From Desulfocarbo sp964620595 (GTDB lineage Bacteria > Desulfobacterota > Desulfarculia > Desulfarculales > Desulfarculaceae), in NCBI GenBank assembly GCA_964620595.1, contig CAZUHP010000070.1, positions 1-11,277 of the forward strand: a stretch of 11,277 nucleotides of DNA, read 5' to 3'. The notes beneath the pieces are model-generated. The model worked only from the letters and a program-made list of their open reading frames with translations. It did not search any database and was not told where the DNA came from. Within the stretch, counting starts at the first letter, position 1. The number at the start of each line of letters is the position of its first letter. The position numbers were made by a program, and so were the translations under genes. Shown here one piece after another: positions 1 to 8,005 of this stretch.

Positions 1-1506
1 AAGGCCGAAGGTCATGGCCACGGTGTAGCGGCCACCGTCGCCCACCGGGATTATCACCCGCATGGCGGCCACCGGCATGGCGGCTCCCAACACCACCCCC
101 AGCCCGCCCAGGACCAGGGCCCACCGCAACCAGGGGGGAGGGGCGGCCGGGGCCAAGCCCTTGCGCCTGGCCAGGCGCGAACCCCACCACAGGGAGAACC
201 CCATGCCCAAGGCCACCCCCAGGCACAGGAGCAGGAAGCGGGGGCGGGGAAGGTCGATATAGCGGGCCGGCATCAAGGCGAGGAACATGGCCAGCGCGCC
301 CCACCAGAAAGGATTGCCGGGACTGGCCCATTCCCTGAGCCGCTGCCGGTAGGCGCCTTCCCGCCCCCACAAGGGAGGCAGCACAAGCGCCCCCAAGATG
401 ACCACCGCCGTGGCCGCCAGCTTGAAGGCGTTCACCGTGCCGTCCAGGCAGCCTGTCAGGGGCAGACCCAAGGCCATGAATACGGCCCCCGCCGCCAAGG
501 ACGGCCGGCTGTCCCGCCCCTCGTTGTCTTGCCGCCAGCGCCGCAGTCGCCACCAGTAGAGCCACAAGGCGCCAGCCATCAAAAGCCCCACCCCCAGGCT
601 GACCGCGATCTCCAGGGTCGATATTTCGCGCATCCGGTGGCGTAAGGTGAAAGACCACACCAGGATCAGCCCCTGGCTCAAAGCCTGGTAGAAGTTGTGG
701 AACAAACCGTAGACATACGAAAGGGGGTCCGCCAGGACCTGGGCCAGCAGGTAGTCAGGCCGGTTGACCGCTTTGGTGCTTTTGAAAAACAGGTAGCGCC
801 ATATCATATAAGGCAAGAGGGTCAAGAAATAAGGCAGCCACCGGTAAAGGGCTTGCCAAAGGCGCCGCTTGGGGGGGGCGCCAGGGTCGCGCTGTCCAGC
901 GAAATGGTACAGCAGGGCCAGGCGAAGCCCCTCGGCACTGAGCATGATCTCGTAGAACACGCAGGAAAGGAGACCGCAAGCCGCGCCCAGCACCACCAGT
1001 CCTATCTGCCAAGGCGTCTGCCTGGCGGTCTGGCTGCGGATGGTGGCGGCCAAGGAGACGGCGCTCAAGGTAAGGGGGATGGTGAGCACCCAGCCGATCA
1101 CCCCCAAGGGCGTGGCGTCTTGGCCCGGGTAGACCGCAAAGACCAGGGCGGCGGCGGTGGTCGTCAAGGGGCGGCCGGGGAGCAGGGCCCTGAATCCCCA
1201 AAGTGCGGCCAGGGCCGAAATCCAGCGGGCCGCCAGGATGGACAGGTGCCAGCCCAGGGGGTTGGAGTCGAACAGGGCGTACATGCTTGCCGGGCTGTAG
1301 GCCAAAAATCCCCGCCGCTTGCCCAGCCAATTCAGGATGCCCTGTACGCCGTCCACCTTTCCGATATGGAGGGTGGCCCAATCGTCCCAATAGAAGCCCA
1401 GCTTGTTCAGATACAGGCCATAGCACAAAACCACGGCCAGGCTAACCAGGCCGGCGGACAGCCATGGTTCCCAGCGGTCGTATCCACTTTTAGGGGTGTC
1501 GTTCAT
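1..1506 (-). CDS. Polytopic membrane protein, GT-C glycosyltransferase-like (3' end cut by window edge)
   Basis: An open frame of 502 codons runs from an ATG at 1506 off the left edge, so the C-terminus is missing. It has about ten or more hydrophobic segments (for example residues 14-33, 88-108, 115-127, 132-155, 167-188, 222-241, 299-318, 337-350, 361-379, 400-413, 424-442 and 460-482) separated by short Arg-rich loops. After the first segment a loop carries GFYWDDW (residues 37-43). An acidic pair placed just after the first membrane segment is typical of GT-C enzymes that use lipid-linked sugar donors. A Tyr-Glu pair (residues 185-186) at the end of a membrane helix is also common in such proteins. 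An AGAAGG Shine-Dalgarno lies 9 nt before the ATG. It is the last visible gene of the leftward operon, 34 bp after a methyltransferase. From the context I infer transfer or processing of a lipid-linked glycan at the inner membrane. A Wzy-like polymerase or another polytopic protein cannot be excluded. Confidence 0.8.
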   Translation of the reverse strand, partial: MNDTPKSGYDRWEPWLSAGLVSLAVVLCYGLYLNKLGFYWDDWATLHIGKVDGVQGILNWLGKRRGFLAYSPASMYALFDSNPLGWHLSILAARWISALAALWGFRALLPGRPLTTTAAALVFAVYPGQDATPLGVIGWVLTIPLTLSAVSLAATIRSQTARQTPWQIGLVVLGAACGLLSCVFYEIMLSAEGLRLALLYHFAGQRDPGAPPKRRLWQALYRWLPYFLTLLPYMIWRYLFFKSTKAVNRPDYLLAQVLADPLSYVYGLFHNFYQALSQGLILVWSFTLRHRMREISTLEIAVSLGVGLLMAGALWLYWWRLRRWRQDNEGRDSRPSLAAGAVFMALGLPLTGCLDGTVNAFKLAATAVVILGALVLPPLWGREGAYRQRLREWASPGNPFWWGALAMFLALMPARYIDLPRPRFLLLCLGVALGMGFSLWWGSRLARRKGLAPAAPPPWLRWALVLGGLGVVLGAAMPVAAMRVIIPVGDGGRYTVAMTFGL

Positions 1507-1540
1507 AGGAGTCGGCCTTCTCTGGCGGTTCTCAACAGGC

Positions 1541-2206
1541 TCACTTGCGGCAGGTTATCAGCCATTCCTTTATTTCATGCCGGCGGCTGTCAACCGACCG
1601 GATCAGGTACTCGTAATCCACCTGCCCGAAGGCCCCGAACAGCTCCGGTATCTCCTCCTCGGCGGTCAGGCGGATGACACCATAGCCCTGGTGAAAGCCG
1701 CCTTCCTTTATCTCCTGGTAGGTATGGGGCTCACCGGGGAGCTTGGGCCCCCGGCCGTCGCCATAGGTGCCGGTCATGAATGCCTTGGAAAACAAGAGGC
1801 CGCCGGGCTTGAGCACCCGGTGGACCTCGGCGATGATGCGCCGGGAGTCGGCCAGGGTGTTGGCATAGATGCACTCGATATCCAACACGCAGTCAAAGGA
1901 GGCATCTTCGAAAGGCAGGGCGGTGGCGTCGCCATGGTGCAGCTCGGCCTCGAGCCCCTGGGTGGCCAGGCGGTCTTGCGCCCGCTCCAGCGCCACCCGG
2001 GAGCCGTCCAGGCCCACCGCGCTGAAACCCTCCCGCGCCAGGTAGAGGAGATTGGCTCCAGGGCCGCAGCCGATCTCCAGGAAGCGCACCTGCGAGCGGT
2101 CCGGCACGGCGTAGAAGTTGCGGGCCACAAAGCGCACCAACTCCTCGGGGGGGTAGGCACCCCACTCATTCTTGCGAAACACTTCGTCCCAACCCGGGTC
2201 CCACAT
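1541..2206 (-). CDS. Class I SAM-dependent methyltransferase (Methyltransf_11/25 type)
   Basis: This 221-residue cytosolic protein has the full set of class I Rossmann methyltransferase motifs. Motif I is FLEIGCGPG (42-50), the acidic residue at the end of strand 2 is Asp67 in VGLDGS, the next loop is HGDATALPF (91-99), strand 4 is FDCVLDI (104-110) and the post-strand motif is LKPGG (132-136). Length and order are those of a stand-alone small-molecule methyltransferase. The ATG at 2206 has GGAGAGG 5 nt upstream. It starts 15 bp after the FemAB-like gene stops and ends 34 bp before the membrane protein gene, so it is translated from the same operon. The substrate is not readable from the sequence. 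In this setting O- or N-methylation of a sugar, or of an acyl group on a sugar, is plausible. The family call is secure and the role is inferred. Confidence 0.9.
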   Translation of the reverse strand: MWDPGWDEVFRKNEWGAYPPEELVRFVARNFYAVPDRSQVRFLEIGCGPGANLLYLAREGFSAVGLDGSRVALERAQDRLATQGLEAELHHGDATALPFEDASFDCVLDIECIYANTLADSRRIIAEVHRVLKPGGLLFSKAFMTGTYGDGRGPKLPGEPHTYQEIKEGGFHQGYGVIRLTAEEEIPELFGAFGQVDYEYLIRSVDSRRHEIKEWLITCRK

Positions 2207-2221
2207 ATGTTCCTCTCCGGG

Positions 2222-3259
2222 CTATTGGTAGCGGTAGCAAAGGAAGCGCCGTGCGTAGCGCTCGGCCAGTTCGGGCCGCGCCTCGCGCCACTGGCGGCAG
2301 AGGCCCTGGTATGCCTGTTCATCGGCCAGGTATTTGCCCACGTAAAAAGAGCCCTCCTCGGGCGAAAAGCGCTGTTTGAACTTCAAGAGGGGGTCGTCGC
2401 GGCTTTCGGTGCGCCCCCCGCCAAAATGAATCATCTCCCACTCGCCGCCCAGGTAGGTGCCGATCACCTCGTGGCGCAGTATGTTGTTGGGTGCGAAGCG
2501 GCGGTACTCCATGGGGCAGGCCGAGAGATGGTAATGCACGAAACGCGGTGAGAGCAAAACCAGGGCCCCGCCGATCAACTCTCCCTCGGCCCGGGCCAGA
2601 TGCACCCGGTAGCGCTGCGCCCCCAGGCCGGCCACCGCCTGGAAATAGGCGTCACCGAACAGATAGTCTTCATGGGCGCCCAACTCGGCCATGCGTCTAT
2701 GATACAGACCCGCAAAGGCGGCCAGGGCCCCGGCTCCCTGCTCCGCGCTCACCACCACGCCCAGGCGCTTGGCCTTGTTTATCTTGTTGCGGTTGTCGCC
2801 GGGGTAGTCGCGCCACACCCTCTCGGGGCTCTTGTCCAAGGAGAGGTAGACCACCGGGCAGTTGTACTCCACCACCAGCTCCGGCCCTGCTGCCCAGCGC
2901 TGGTTCTCGAAAAGGGGATGAAAGCGGACAAAGCCGGCCACCAGCCCGCTGCGGCGGGCGTGCTCGCCAAAGGCGGCCCAGGCCTCGGCCAGGAACTCCG
3001 GATCGCTGGTGGTGCTCAGGGGACCGCCATAACCATAGGCGGTTTCGAAGTCATGGCGGCCGCTCAGCCCCCAGCGGTCCAAGGGCCGGCGCAGGTAGCA
3101 GAAGAAAAAAAGATGCTCGCCCCGTTCATAGGCAAAGGCCTCCGGGCTTTCGCCGGCGCGGCAATACAGTGACACGTAGCGGTGGTCAAAGTACACGTCG
3201 TCCAGCCCGGCCCGGCCCAGGGCGGCGAACACCCGGTCCCACTCGGACCCCTGACCCAT
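2222..3259 (-). CDS. FemAB/GNAT-like acyltransferase (Acetyltransf_6 type)
   Basis: This is a 345-residue protein of the FemAB/CelD-like GNAT superfamily, which transfers acyl or aminoacyl groups to amino groups of sugars or peptides. Recognisable signatures are YGYGGP (75-80), a basic helix NRNKINKAKRLG (156-167), HYHLSACP (242-249) followed by PNNILRHE (257-264), and FGGGR (279-283) followed by LLKFKQRFSP (291-300), the usual C-terminal block of this family. No signal peptide or membrane segment is seen. I chose the ATG at 3259 because AGGG lies 7 nt upstream and the conserved SEWDRVF start follows at once. An in-frame ATG at 3295 would add 12 residues and overlap neuB by 19 bp, with its GGAGGAGG 13 nt away. 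Lying directly after neuB, it may acylate an amino group of the nonulosonate or a precursor. A tRNA-dependent aminoacyl transfer is possible but unproven. Confidence 0.85.
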   Translation of the reverse strand: MGQGSEWDRVFAALGRAGLDDVYFDHRYVSLYCRAGESPEAFAYERGEHLFFFCYLRRPLDRWGLSGRHDFETAYGYGGPLSTTSDPEFLAEAWAAFGEHARRSGLVAGFVRFHPLFENQRWAAGPELVVEYNCPVVYLSLDKSPERVWRDYPGDNRNKINKAKRLGVVVSAEQGAGALAAFAGLYHRRMAELGAHEDYLFGDAYFQAVAGLGAQRYRVHLARAEGELIGGALVLLSPRFVHYHLSACPMEYRRFAPNNILRHEVIGTYLGGEWEMIHFGGGRTESRDDPLLKFKQRFSPEEGSFYVGKYLADEQAYQGLCRQWREARPELAERYARRFLCYRYQ

Positions 3260-3276
3260 GATGCGGCCCTGCCTGC

Positions 3277-4320
3277 TCAGCGCAAGTGCTCCCATGTCAG
3301 GGGCTCGTCCTCCTCCAAGCTGCGGTTCACGGTCAGCCCCACCACCTGGTCCAAAAGCTCCGGGGCCAGGCCGGTGCCCGGCCGCTTGCAGGTGAGCATG
3401 TCGGCGGTAAGCACGGTGCCGGCGGCAATGGGCCGGGCGGCCACCACACTGCGCCGGATGCCGGCGAGATTCTTGGCCTCGCTGGGCGCGGGCCGCTTGA
3501 CCCCGTCCCCCAGCATGGCCTCCACCTTGCGCACCGCCCGCACCAACTCGGCAAGCTCCGCGGGTTCCAGGGAGGCCTGGTGGTCCGGACCGGGAAGACC
3601 CCGGTCCAGGGTGAAGTGCTTTTCGATGATCCGGGCGCCCAGGGCCACCGCGGCGATGGCGGCCTCCAGGCCCAGCGAATGGTCGGAAAGCCCCACCGGC
3701 AGGCCGAAGGCGGCGGCCATGGTCTGCATGGCCCGCAGGTTGATCTCCTGGGGCGGGGCGGGATAAGCGCTGGTGCAGTGCAGGAGGGTGACGGCCGGCC
3801 GGCCCCGGCGCCGAAGAGCCGCCAGCGCCCTTTCCACCTCACCCAAGGTGCCCAGGCCGGTGGAGAGGATCACCGGCCGGTTCTTGGCCCCCACCGCTTC
3901 CAGGAACTGCACGTGGGTCAGCTCGGTGGAGCTGACCTTGATAACCGGCATGTCCAGCTCATCCACCAGAAAATCCAGGCTCTCGAACCCGTCGGGCGTG
4001 GAAAGGAACGGCACCCCTATCTGGTCGCAGTGAGCCTTGATCTGGCGAAAGGCGTCATAGGGCAGGCAAAGACGGCGGCTCAGCTCGAAGCGGCTCTCGT
4101 CCTCGGGGCTGGTTTTTTTCAGGTAGTCCACCTTGAAGGCGAAGCGGCCGGTACACTCGCCCGGCCGCCAGGTCTGGAACTTCACCGCGTCCACCCCGGC
4201 GGCCCGGGCCGCTTCCACCAGGCGCTTGGCCTGCTCCACGTCGCCGTCGTGGTTCACCCCGGCTTCGGCAAGGATGAAGGTGCGATGGGGCGTGGCCAGA
4301 AGCTCGGCAACCTGTTGCAT
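3277..4320 (-). CDS. neuB: N-acetylneuraminate/legionaminate synthase (NeuB/LegI family)
   Basis: This 347-residue, full-length NeuB-family enzyme condenses phosphoenolpyruvate with an N-acetylmannosamine-type 6-carbon sugar to form a 9-carbon nonulosonic acid. The TIM barrel carries AEAGVNHDGD (18-27), VDAVKFQTW (43-51), STPDGFES (107-114), KVSSTELTH (128-136), LLHCTSAYP (179-187), GLSDHSLG (210-217) and IEKHFTLDR (232-240). Glu133, His214 and His235 fall where the catalytic Glu and the metal-binding His pair of Neisseria NeuB lie, as I remember that structure. A C-terminal SAF/antifreeze-like domain follows (about 288-347), with Arg313 in KRPGTG. I chose the ATG at 4320 rather than the in-frame upstream one at 4374: it has AAGGGA 9 nt upstream, sits 4 bp after the preceding stop, and leaves the family-typical length. 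Whether the substrate is ManNAc (Neu5Ac) or 2,4-diacetamido-trideoxymannose (Leg) cannot be told from motifs. The LegC-like neighbour favours the latter. Confidence 0.95.
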   Translation of the reverse strand: MQQVAELLATPHRTFILAEAGVNHDGDVEQAKRLVEAARAAGVDAVKFQTWRPGECTGRFAFKVDYLKKTSPEDESRFELSRRLCLPYDAFRQIKAHCDQIGVPFLSTPDGFESLDFLVDELDMPVIKVSSTELTHVQFLEAVGAKNRPVILSTGLGTLGEVERALAALRRRGRPAVTLLHCTSAYPAPPQEINLRAMQTMAAAFGLPVGLSDHSLGLEAAIAAVALGARIIEKHFTLDRGLPGPDHQASLEPAELAELVRAVRKVEAMLGDGVKRPAPSEAKNLAGIRRSVVAARPIAAGTVLTADMLTCKRPGTGLAPELLDQVVGLTVNRSLEEDEPLTWEHLR

Positions 4321-4324
4321 GGCG

Positions 4325-5434
4325 TCACTTCCCTTCGGCCAAGGCGGACAACTCGGCTGCCAGGCGGTCCACATCCTTGGCCTTCATCCGCTGGTCCACC
4401 ACCAGGCTGAGAATGTCTCGATATATCTTTTGGCCGTCCGGCCCCACCTGGCCCAGGCGGGGGTCTTGGGGCCAGTGCACGGGACAGAATATACCACGGC
4501 GGGCCAAGGCCTTCTGCACCGGGTCCCGCCGGCCTGAACCCACCATGACCGGCAGGTGGGTGGGCACCGCCCCGGGCGGCAGCTCAGGACAAACGGGCCG
4601 GCAGAGCCCGGGCGGCAGGGCTGCGGCCAGGCGCGTATAATTCTCCCGCCGCCGGCAAGAGACCTGCTCCAGGTCAACCCGCTCCAGGATGGCCTTCCCC
4701 GCGGCAGAAGCGGCGTGCACTTGGTTGGAGAGCAAGGCCTTGGCCCGCTCGTGGGCCGCCACGAACAGAGGCTCTTTCACCTTGCCGCCCCGGCTCAGGA
4801 AGCTGTGCTTCAACAGCGCGCCGGCCAGCCAGGCCTCGACCGAGGGGTCGGTGTCGGTCTCGGCGGGCGCCTGGAAGCAAAGCTCCTCCCGGGCGCGCAG
4901 CACCGCGCCGTCGGGCAGGGGGAGCACCTTGCGGAAGCTGGTGAGCACCAGGTCGGCGTCTTGCCCGGCAGTGGGGACCCTTGCCAGGTAAAACGGGTCC
5001 AGCACGCAATCGAGGATGGTAACCAGGCCAGGGTGGGTTTCCTTGAGCCTGGCCAGGCCGGGTCCCTGGTCCTTGACGCCAAAATAATTGATGGCCACCA
5101 CCGCTGCCGCCGAATCGGCCAGGCGCGAAACCTCTTCCCAGGCCGGGCAGAGGTCGGGACCGACCGGATAGCTGCGCCAAGCGATCCCCATGTCGGCCAA
5201 CAGGTCCAGGAACACCCGGCCACAGAGAAACTCGGGCACTAGGAGGTCTCTACCACGGAAATCGACCGTACCCAGGGCCAGGCGCAGGGCCCCCCGGCCA
5301 GTGGCCAAAAAGGCGTGGCGGCCTGGCTCCAGGTCGAAGACCTGGGCCGGGTCCTGCCGCGGCGGCTCCTCCAGCAGGGAGGGGTCCAGGGAGAAGTAGC
5401 CGCCCAGGGGCGGGAGATCAGAGGTCGAGGTCAT
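4325..5434 (-). CDS. DegT/DnrJ-like PLP-dependent enzyme (probable sugar aminotransferase)
   Basis: This 369-residue protein follows the fold-type I layout of the DegT/DnrJ/EryC1/StrS family but is divergent. ATGRGALRLAL (44-54) matches the substrate/PLP-phosphate start, LLVPEFLCG (64-72) the VPxxTF-like region, and AVVAINYFG (111-119) the next strand. ILDCVLDP (140-147) contains Asp142, where an acidic residue contacts the PLP ring nitrogen. TSFRKVLPLPDGA (165-177) contains Lys169, the likely Schiff-base lysine. ENYTRLAAAL (264-273) and an ILSLVVDQR block (341-349) complete the C-terminal domain. The usual GEGG after the lysine is replaced by PDGA. The ATG at 5434 overlaps the neuC end by 17 bp and has GAGGAAG 7 nt upstream. 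neuB starts 4 bp after its stop. Sitting between neuC and neuB, it probably acts on a nonulosonate precursor or on the sugar or acyl group used to decorate it. The exact reaction is unknown. Confidence 0.8.
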   Translation of the reverse strand: MTSTSDLPPLGGYFSLDPSLLEEPPRQDPAQVFDLEPGRHAFLATGRGALRLALGTVDFRGRDLLVPEFLCGRVFLDLLADMGIAWRSYPVGPDLCPAWEEVSRLADSAAAVVAINYFGVKDQGPGLARLKETHPGLVTILDCVLDPFYLARVPTAGQDADLVLTSFRKVLPLPDGAVLRAREELCFQAPAETDTDPSVEAWLAGALLKHSFLSRGGKVKEPLFVAAHERAKALLSNQVHAASAAGKAILERVDLEQVSCRRRENYTRLAAALPPGLCRPVCPELPPGAVPTHLPVMVGSGRRDPVQKALARRGIFCPVHWPQDPRLGQVGPDGQKIYRDILSLVVDQRMKAKDVDRLAAELSALAEGK

Positions 5435-6599
5435 GGAAGCGCTTCCTCAAAAGCTCTTCCCGGCTCCGCTGGGCCAGGGCCTCTTTCAAATGGCTCTTGA
5501 TGCGCTGGCAGGCCCTGCCGTCGCCAAAGGGATTCACCGGGGTTTCGCCCTCATAGGCCAGGGCCTTCTGGATGCCGGCCAGGATGTCCTGCTCGCGGTA
5601 GCCTGTCTGGAACACGTTGGCCGCCTGGGGACGGCCAGCCTGGCGGTCGCCTATGTTGACCGCCGGCAGGTTGAAGCTGGGCGACTCCACCAGGCCCGAG
5701 GAGGAGTTGCCGATCATGAGCCGCACCTGTTTGAGCAGGCTGGTGTAGCGCCGCCGGCCCAGGCTGATGAACATGCGCCGCTTGGCAGGGTCGGCCGCCG
5801 CGAACCGCCGCAGGCGCTCGGTAATCTCGTGGTGGCCCTGATCGGCGTTGGGGTGGGTGATGACGTATTGCAAGTCGGCCTGCTCCAGGGCCCGGATCAG
5901 CTCGTCCACCTGGAACACCTCTCCGCCTGCCTGCCTGGTGACGGGGTGGAAGGTGACCAGGGCGGTGGGCCGGGTCAAGTCCAAGCCGATGTACTCCTCC
6001 AGCTCGTCCCGGCTCATCAGCTCGGCGTTCCGCAGGTAGTCCAACCCCGGCTCGCCGCTTACCTCCACCCGCCAGGGCTCTTCACCCATCTGGCGCACCC
6101 GGCGGGCGAACTCCTGGTTGGCCACGTAATGCAGATGGCTCAGCTTGGTCATGGCGTGGCGGATGGCGTCGTCCATGGCGCCTTCGGTAATCTCGCCGCC
6201 GGAGATGTGAGCCAGGGGTATACCCAAAAGGGTGCAGGCCGAACCCAGGGCCAGCAGCTCGAAACGGTCGCCCATGCAGATCACCACCTCCGGCGCCAGG
6301 CGCTCCAGGGCCGAAGCCAACCCCATGGTCCCCACCCCCACCGACTGGGCCAGGCCCAGGCCGCTGTCCGAGTCCAGGAGCATGGGCACCTTCTCGTCCA
6401 CCACATAGCCCGCCTCTTCGATCTCGCGCCAAGTCTCGCCAAAGGCGGGCGACAGGTGCATGCCGCTGGCCAGGATGGTGAGTTCCAACTCCGGGTCCTC
6501 CCGGATGACCCGGCACAGGGGCTCCAAGAGACCGAACTCCGAGCGGCTGCCCGTGAACAGGCAGACGCGCTTGGGCTTTTCTGCAAGGGGCTGGGGCAA
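5418..6599 (-). CDS. neuC: UDP-N-acetylglucosamine 2-epimerase, hydrolysing (NeuC/LegG family)
   Basis: This 393-residue protein hydrolyses a UDP-HexNAc with C2 inversion, giving free ManNAc (NeuC) or 2,4-diacetamido-2,4,6-trideoxymannose (LegG) plus UDP, the substrate of NeuB. It is a GT-B-fold epimerase. The N-terminal TGSRSEFGLLEPL (16-28), GDRFELLA (110-117) and HISGGEITEGAMDDAIRH (131-148) are family signatures. In the C-terminal half THPNADQGHHE (248-258) and GNSSSGLVESP (297-307) with PAVNIGDRQAGR (312-323) form the UDP-binding part. The start is TTG at 6599: GGGAGG lies 5 nt upstream, no ATG occurs before the conserved region, and the preceding gene ends 14 bp upstream. Its end overlaps the DegT-like gene by 17 bp, which suggests translational coupling. 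The NeuC family call is firm; the choice between GlcNAc and diNAcBac as substrate is open. Confidence 0.95.
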   Translation of the reverse strand: MPQPLAEKPKRVCLFTGSRSEFGLLEPLCRVIREDPELELTILASGMHLSPAFGETWREIEEAGYVVDEKVPMLLDSDSGLGLAQSVGVGTMGLASALERLAPEVVICMGDRFELLALGSACTLLGIPLAHISGGEITEGAMDDAIRHAMTKLSHLHYVANQEFARRVRQMGEEPWRVEVSGEPGLDYLRNAELMSRDELEEYIGLDLTRPTALVTFHPVTRQAGGEVFQVDELIRALEQADLQYVITHPNADQGHHEITERLRRFAAADPAKRRMFISLGRRRYTSLLKQVRLMIGNSSSGLVESPSFNLPAVNIGDRQAGRPQAANVFQTGYREQDILAGIQKALAYEGETPVNPFGDGRACQRIKSHLKEALAQRSREELLRKRFHDLDL

Positions 6600-6613
6600 G
6601 GACGCCTCCCGGC

Positions 6614-7984
6614 CTAGATGAAGTCGGTGATGGCTAACTGCTGGTCAAAATAACGATATTTGCCCCGGGCCGTTCTGGCAAGGGATTCTTTGCGTTCCAC
6701 TTCTATCTCGAAACCCCGGTTGAAGAGCCCCTCGAACGACTCCTTGACCCTTTTGGCCAGGGCCGCGAAGCTTTCGGCCGAAGCTTGCTGGGGAACCAGG
6801 AGGAAGGTGAGCTTGCCGGGGGTGTCCTGCACCACCCGGAAGCGGTCGATGCCGCTCCAGTCGAAGTTGTAGTCAAACAGGGTGGGGGCCAAGGGCACTG
6901 CCCGGCCGTGGCGGTCGATGGCGTAATCCTGGGCCCGGCCCTCCACCCGCTCCAGCATCATGAAACTGCGCCCGCAAGGGCAGGTCTGGGTGGTATACAC
7001 GCCCACGTCATAGGTGCGGTAGCGCACAAAAGGCATGACCCGGTTGTAAAAGCCGCTCACCACGATCTGGCCCTTCTGCCCGGGCTCGGTCACTGGATTG
7101 TCGTTGGCATCCAAAAGCTCGGTCACGCCCACCTGGGGCACCAAGTGCAGCTTGCGGGAGTGGGGACAACTGATGCCCAGCACCGCGCCCTCGGTGTGAC
7201 CGTATATGGTGTAGACCCGGCCGCCAAAGACCCGCTCGATGAGTTCCCGCTGGGCGTCGTACAGCACCTCGGAGTCGCAGAAAACCGCCTTCAGGGGCTG
7301 GGCCGGCCTGAGGCCCTGCTCCTCCAGGTAGCCGGCCAAAAGCGCCACGGCCGAGGGGTAGCCGTGCAGGTAATCGGGCTGGTGCTCATCCATGGCCTGG
7401 AGGTATAGCGGCGCCGTGTCGGCAAAAACATGGTGGGAACTCATCACCAGCCGCCGTCCCTCGTCCAGCCGCCAGTATACGCCCCTCTCTATGATCTCCT
7501 GCTCAAGGGTGTCGCCGTGCAGGCGCACCGAACGGAAGTTGTCCGGGTCAAAGCCGGCCACATGCATGTAGTAGTAGGTGCCGGCCAGGGTGAGCGCCTT
7601 GTAGGGCAGGTCCATGATGATCTTGAGGGGGTCGCCGGTGCTGCCACCGGTGGTCATGTACACCAACCCCTCTGGGTCGGCCTGTTCGTCCACAAAGGCG
7701 TCGGGCTGGGACTTGATCAGCTCCTTGTCCACAAAGGGCAGCCGCCGCACATCGGCGAGGGAGGTGAAGTCCTCCGGCCGGATGCCGGCCTTGGCGAAAG
7801 CCTGGCGGTAAAAGGGAACCCTCTGCCGGCAATGCTCCACCAGCTCCTTGAGCTGGGAAACCTGGTAGCGCTCCAGCTCCTCCGGGGACCAGAACTGGGA
7901 TTCCTTCAAGAAGGCCAACTGGCGGCGGAAGAGATCGTTGCGGATCTGTTGCAGGCTCAAGCTGGCCGAGGGTCTGGGGTTCAT
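6614..7984 (-). CDS. PaaK/CapK-type adenylate-forming ligase
   Basis: This 456-residue cytosolic enzyme of the phenylacetate-CoA ligase/CapK branch of the ANL superfamily activates a carboxylate as its acyl-adenylate. The phosphate loop is TTGGSTGDPL (111-120), the adenine-side motif is YGHTEG (261-266), and RYRTYDVG (321-328) contains the Asp that contacts the ribose. Cys273 in SCPHS and the pair Cys335/Cys337 in TCPCGR match the cysteine cluster seen in many CapK-type proteins, perhaps a zinc site. The C-terminal lid runs from about 370 to the end and has a conserved Gly-Lys at 441-442. The ATG at 7984 has only a weak ribosome site, so translation may be coupled to the methyltransferase that stops 21 bp upstream. 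Homologues are frequent in polysaccharide loci, where their substrates are mostly unknown. Here it may activate an acid that the FemAB-like protein attaches to an amino-sugar. That link is inference. Confidence 0.9.
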   Translation of the reverse strand: MNPRPSASLSLQQIRNDLFRRQLAFLKESQFWSPEELERYQVSQLKELVEHCRQRVPFYRQAFAKAGIRPEDFTSLADVRRLPFVDKELIKSQPDAFVDEQADPEGLVYMTTGGSTGDPLKIIMDLPYKALTLAGTYYYMHVAGFDPDNFRSVRLHGDTLEQEIIERGVYWRLDEGRRLVMSSHHVFADTAPLYLQAMDEHQPDYLHGYPSAVALLAGYLEEQGLRPAQPLKAVFCDSEVLYDAQRELIERVFGGRVYTIYGHTEGAVLGISCPHSRKLHLVPQVGVTELLDANDNPVTEPGQKGQIVVSGFYNRVMPFVRYRTYDVGVYTTQTCPCGRSFMMLERVEGRAQDYAIDRHGRAVPLAPTLFDYNFDWSGIDRFRVVQDTPGKLTFLLVPQQASAESFAALAKRVKESFEGLFNRGFEIEVERKESLARTARGKYRYFDQQLAITDFI

Positions 7985-8005
7985 ATCGCCACTTTGAACC
8001 AGGGG

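Noticed and set aside
697..2551. Two long plus-strand frames (697-1677 and 1496-2551)
   Set aside because: They lie opposite the membrane protein, methyltransferase and acyltransferase genes, cross real gene boundaries, and have no motif or good ribosome site.
4321..4374. Longer neuB starting at the in-frame ATG at 4374
   Set aside because: It would overlap the PLP enzyme gene by 50 bp and add a Trp/Pro-rich stretch not typical of the family, while the ATG at 4320 has a good ribosome site and the right spacing.
3286..4410. Plus-strand open frame of 374 codons opposite neuB
   Set aside because: Antisense shadow of a clear NeuB protein; the composition is unnatural (Gly, His and Gln rich) and no domain is seen.
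5433..6617. Plus-strand open frame of 394 codons opposite neuC
   Set aside because: It mirrors neuC almost exactly, and its translation has no family signature. The minus-strand protein carries all NeuC motifs.
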